From an uncultured Collinsella sp. (GTDB lineage: Bacteria > Actinomycetota > Coriobacteriia > Coriobacteriales > Coriobacteriaceae), in NCBI GenBank assembly GCA_947003675.1, contig CAMQPJ010000075.1, forward strand, positions 1 through 6,436: a DNA stretch of 6,436 nt, read 5' to 3'. Position 1 is the stretch's first letter, and every line of letters begins with the position of its first letter. A model generated the notes under the pieces. The model searched no databases. It was not told the DNA's origin and saw nothing but the letters and a program-made list of their open reading frames with translations. Made by a program: the position numbers and the translations under genes. Below are positions 6,090-6,436 of this stretch, piece by piece.

Positions 6090-6436
6090 TTATGCCGCCT
6101 GCTCGGACGCCGTGCCGTCAACGGCCTCGCACGTTTGGTCGCGGTTGGGCACAAACGATCGCACGACTTGTGTCGGCGAGCCGGCAAGGCCGCAGCGCGC
6201 GGGGTCGGCGTTCACGTCGGCAGCGTTGACCACGCGCACGTCCGCCTCCTCGGCCGCACGAATACCGGCAATGCTCGGCATACGCAGTTGGCCAATCTCC
6301 TTGGCAGCCGTCATCGCGCACGGCATCTCCAGATACACCGTCTCCTCGCCGGCATCGCAGCCGTGAACAAGCGCCAGTGAACCACAGGTCGTAAAGCCCG
6401 CGCTCTGCACGCAGCTCACGTCGGTCACGCAGGGAA
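6090..6436 (-). CDS. etfB: Electron transfer flavoprotein beta subunit, C-terminal part (partial, possibly truncated)
   Basis: The gene enters from the right edge; 114 complete codons are visible up to TAA at 6092-6090. It encodes the beta subunit that pairs with the adjacent etfA product and, in the family, binds AMP or a second FAD. The visible part begins Pro-Cys-Val-Thr-Asp-Val, matching the Pro-x-x-Thr region of EtfB. It continues through TAAKEIGQLRMPSIAGIRAA (equivalent to the Lys-Glu-Ile-x-x-x-Arg-x-Pro-Ser-x-x-Gly-Ile pattern) to CGLAGSPTQVV, the strongest EtfB signature near the C-terminus. The nucleotide-binding N-terminal half is outside the window. A GTG at 6428 could be mistaken for a start, but the frame is open to the edge. 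Seven cysteines in 114 residues is unusual for EtfB. The stop comes ten codons before a second in-frame stop that abuts etfA, suggesting loss of about nine C-terminal residues through a point change. Confidence 0.87.
   Translation of the reverse strand, partial: PCVTDVSCVQSAGFTTCGSLALVHGCDAGEETVYLEMPCAMTAAKEIGQLRMPSIAGIRAAEEADVRVVNAADVNADPARCGLAGSPTQVVRSFVPNRDQTCEAVDGTASEQAA

Noticed and set aside
1..6436. CRISPR arrays, tRNA/rRNA genes, transposons or phage genes
   Set aside because: I saw no regularly spaced repeats, tRNA-like cloverleaf signatures, transposase motifs or terminal inverted repeats with target duplications.

Overview
The window is GC-rich, gene-dense bacterial chromosome. 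It probably comes from an anaerobic gut actinomycete of the Coriobacteriia (Collinsella-like). This is an inference from base composition, codon use and gene content: a single-chain PurL, a KdgT-type sugar-acid permease and an EtfA with a built-in ferredoxin domain. I could not run a database search. There is no mobile element, CRISPR array, rRNA or tRNA, and no stretch above 300 bases lacks a gene.

Layout from left to right: (1) the last 113 codons of purL on the + strand, followed by a strong intrinsic terminator; (2) an EamA/DMT-family transporter on the + strand, whose ribosome binding site lies only about 14 nt after that terminator's T tract; (3) a convergent, membrane-anchored GGDEF diguanylate cyclase on the - strand; (4) a 188-nt gap with a 13-bp perfect inverted repeat and a possible extended -10; (5) a 2-keto-3-deoxygluconate permease (kdgT) on the - strand; (6) a 212-nt divergent intergenic region with a 28-bp near-palindrome (an operator candidate); (7) an HD-domain phosphohydrolase on the + strand; (8) an etfB-etfA pair on the - strand, running in from the right edge. 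The etfA stop overlaps the HD-gene stop in a shared CTAG.

Most genes look functionally independent: purine synthesis, export or uptake of a small metabolite, c-di-GMP signalling, sugar-acid uptake, nucleotide or phosphate hydrolysis, and flavin-based electron transfer. The only clear operon is etfB-etfA. Its products form a heterodimeric electron-transfer flavoprotein, and the alpha subunit carries two [4Fe-4S] motifs, so it can probably exchange electrons with iron-sulfur or ferredoxin-type partners.

The most notable point is in etfB. A TAA stop comes ten codons before a second in-frame TAG that abuts the etfA ATG. The codons between them read as a plausible continuation of the C-terminal helix. 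This looks like a recent nonsense change, a sequencing error or a recoded stop. I see no convincing new multi-gene system in this window.
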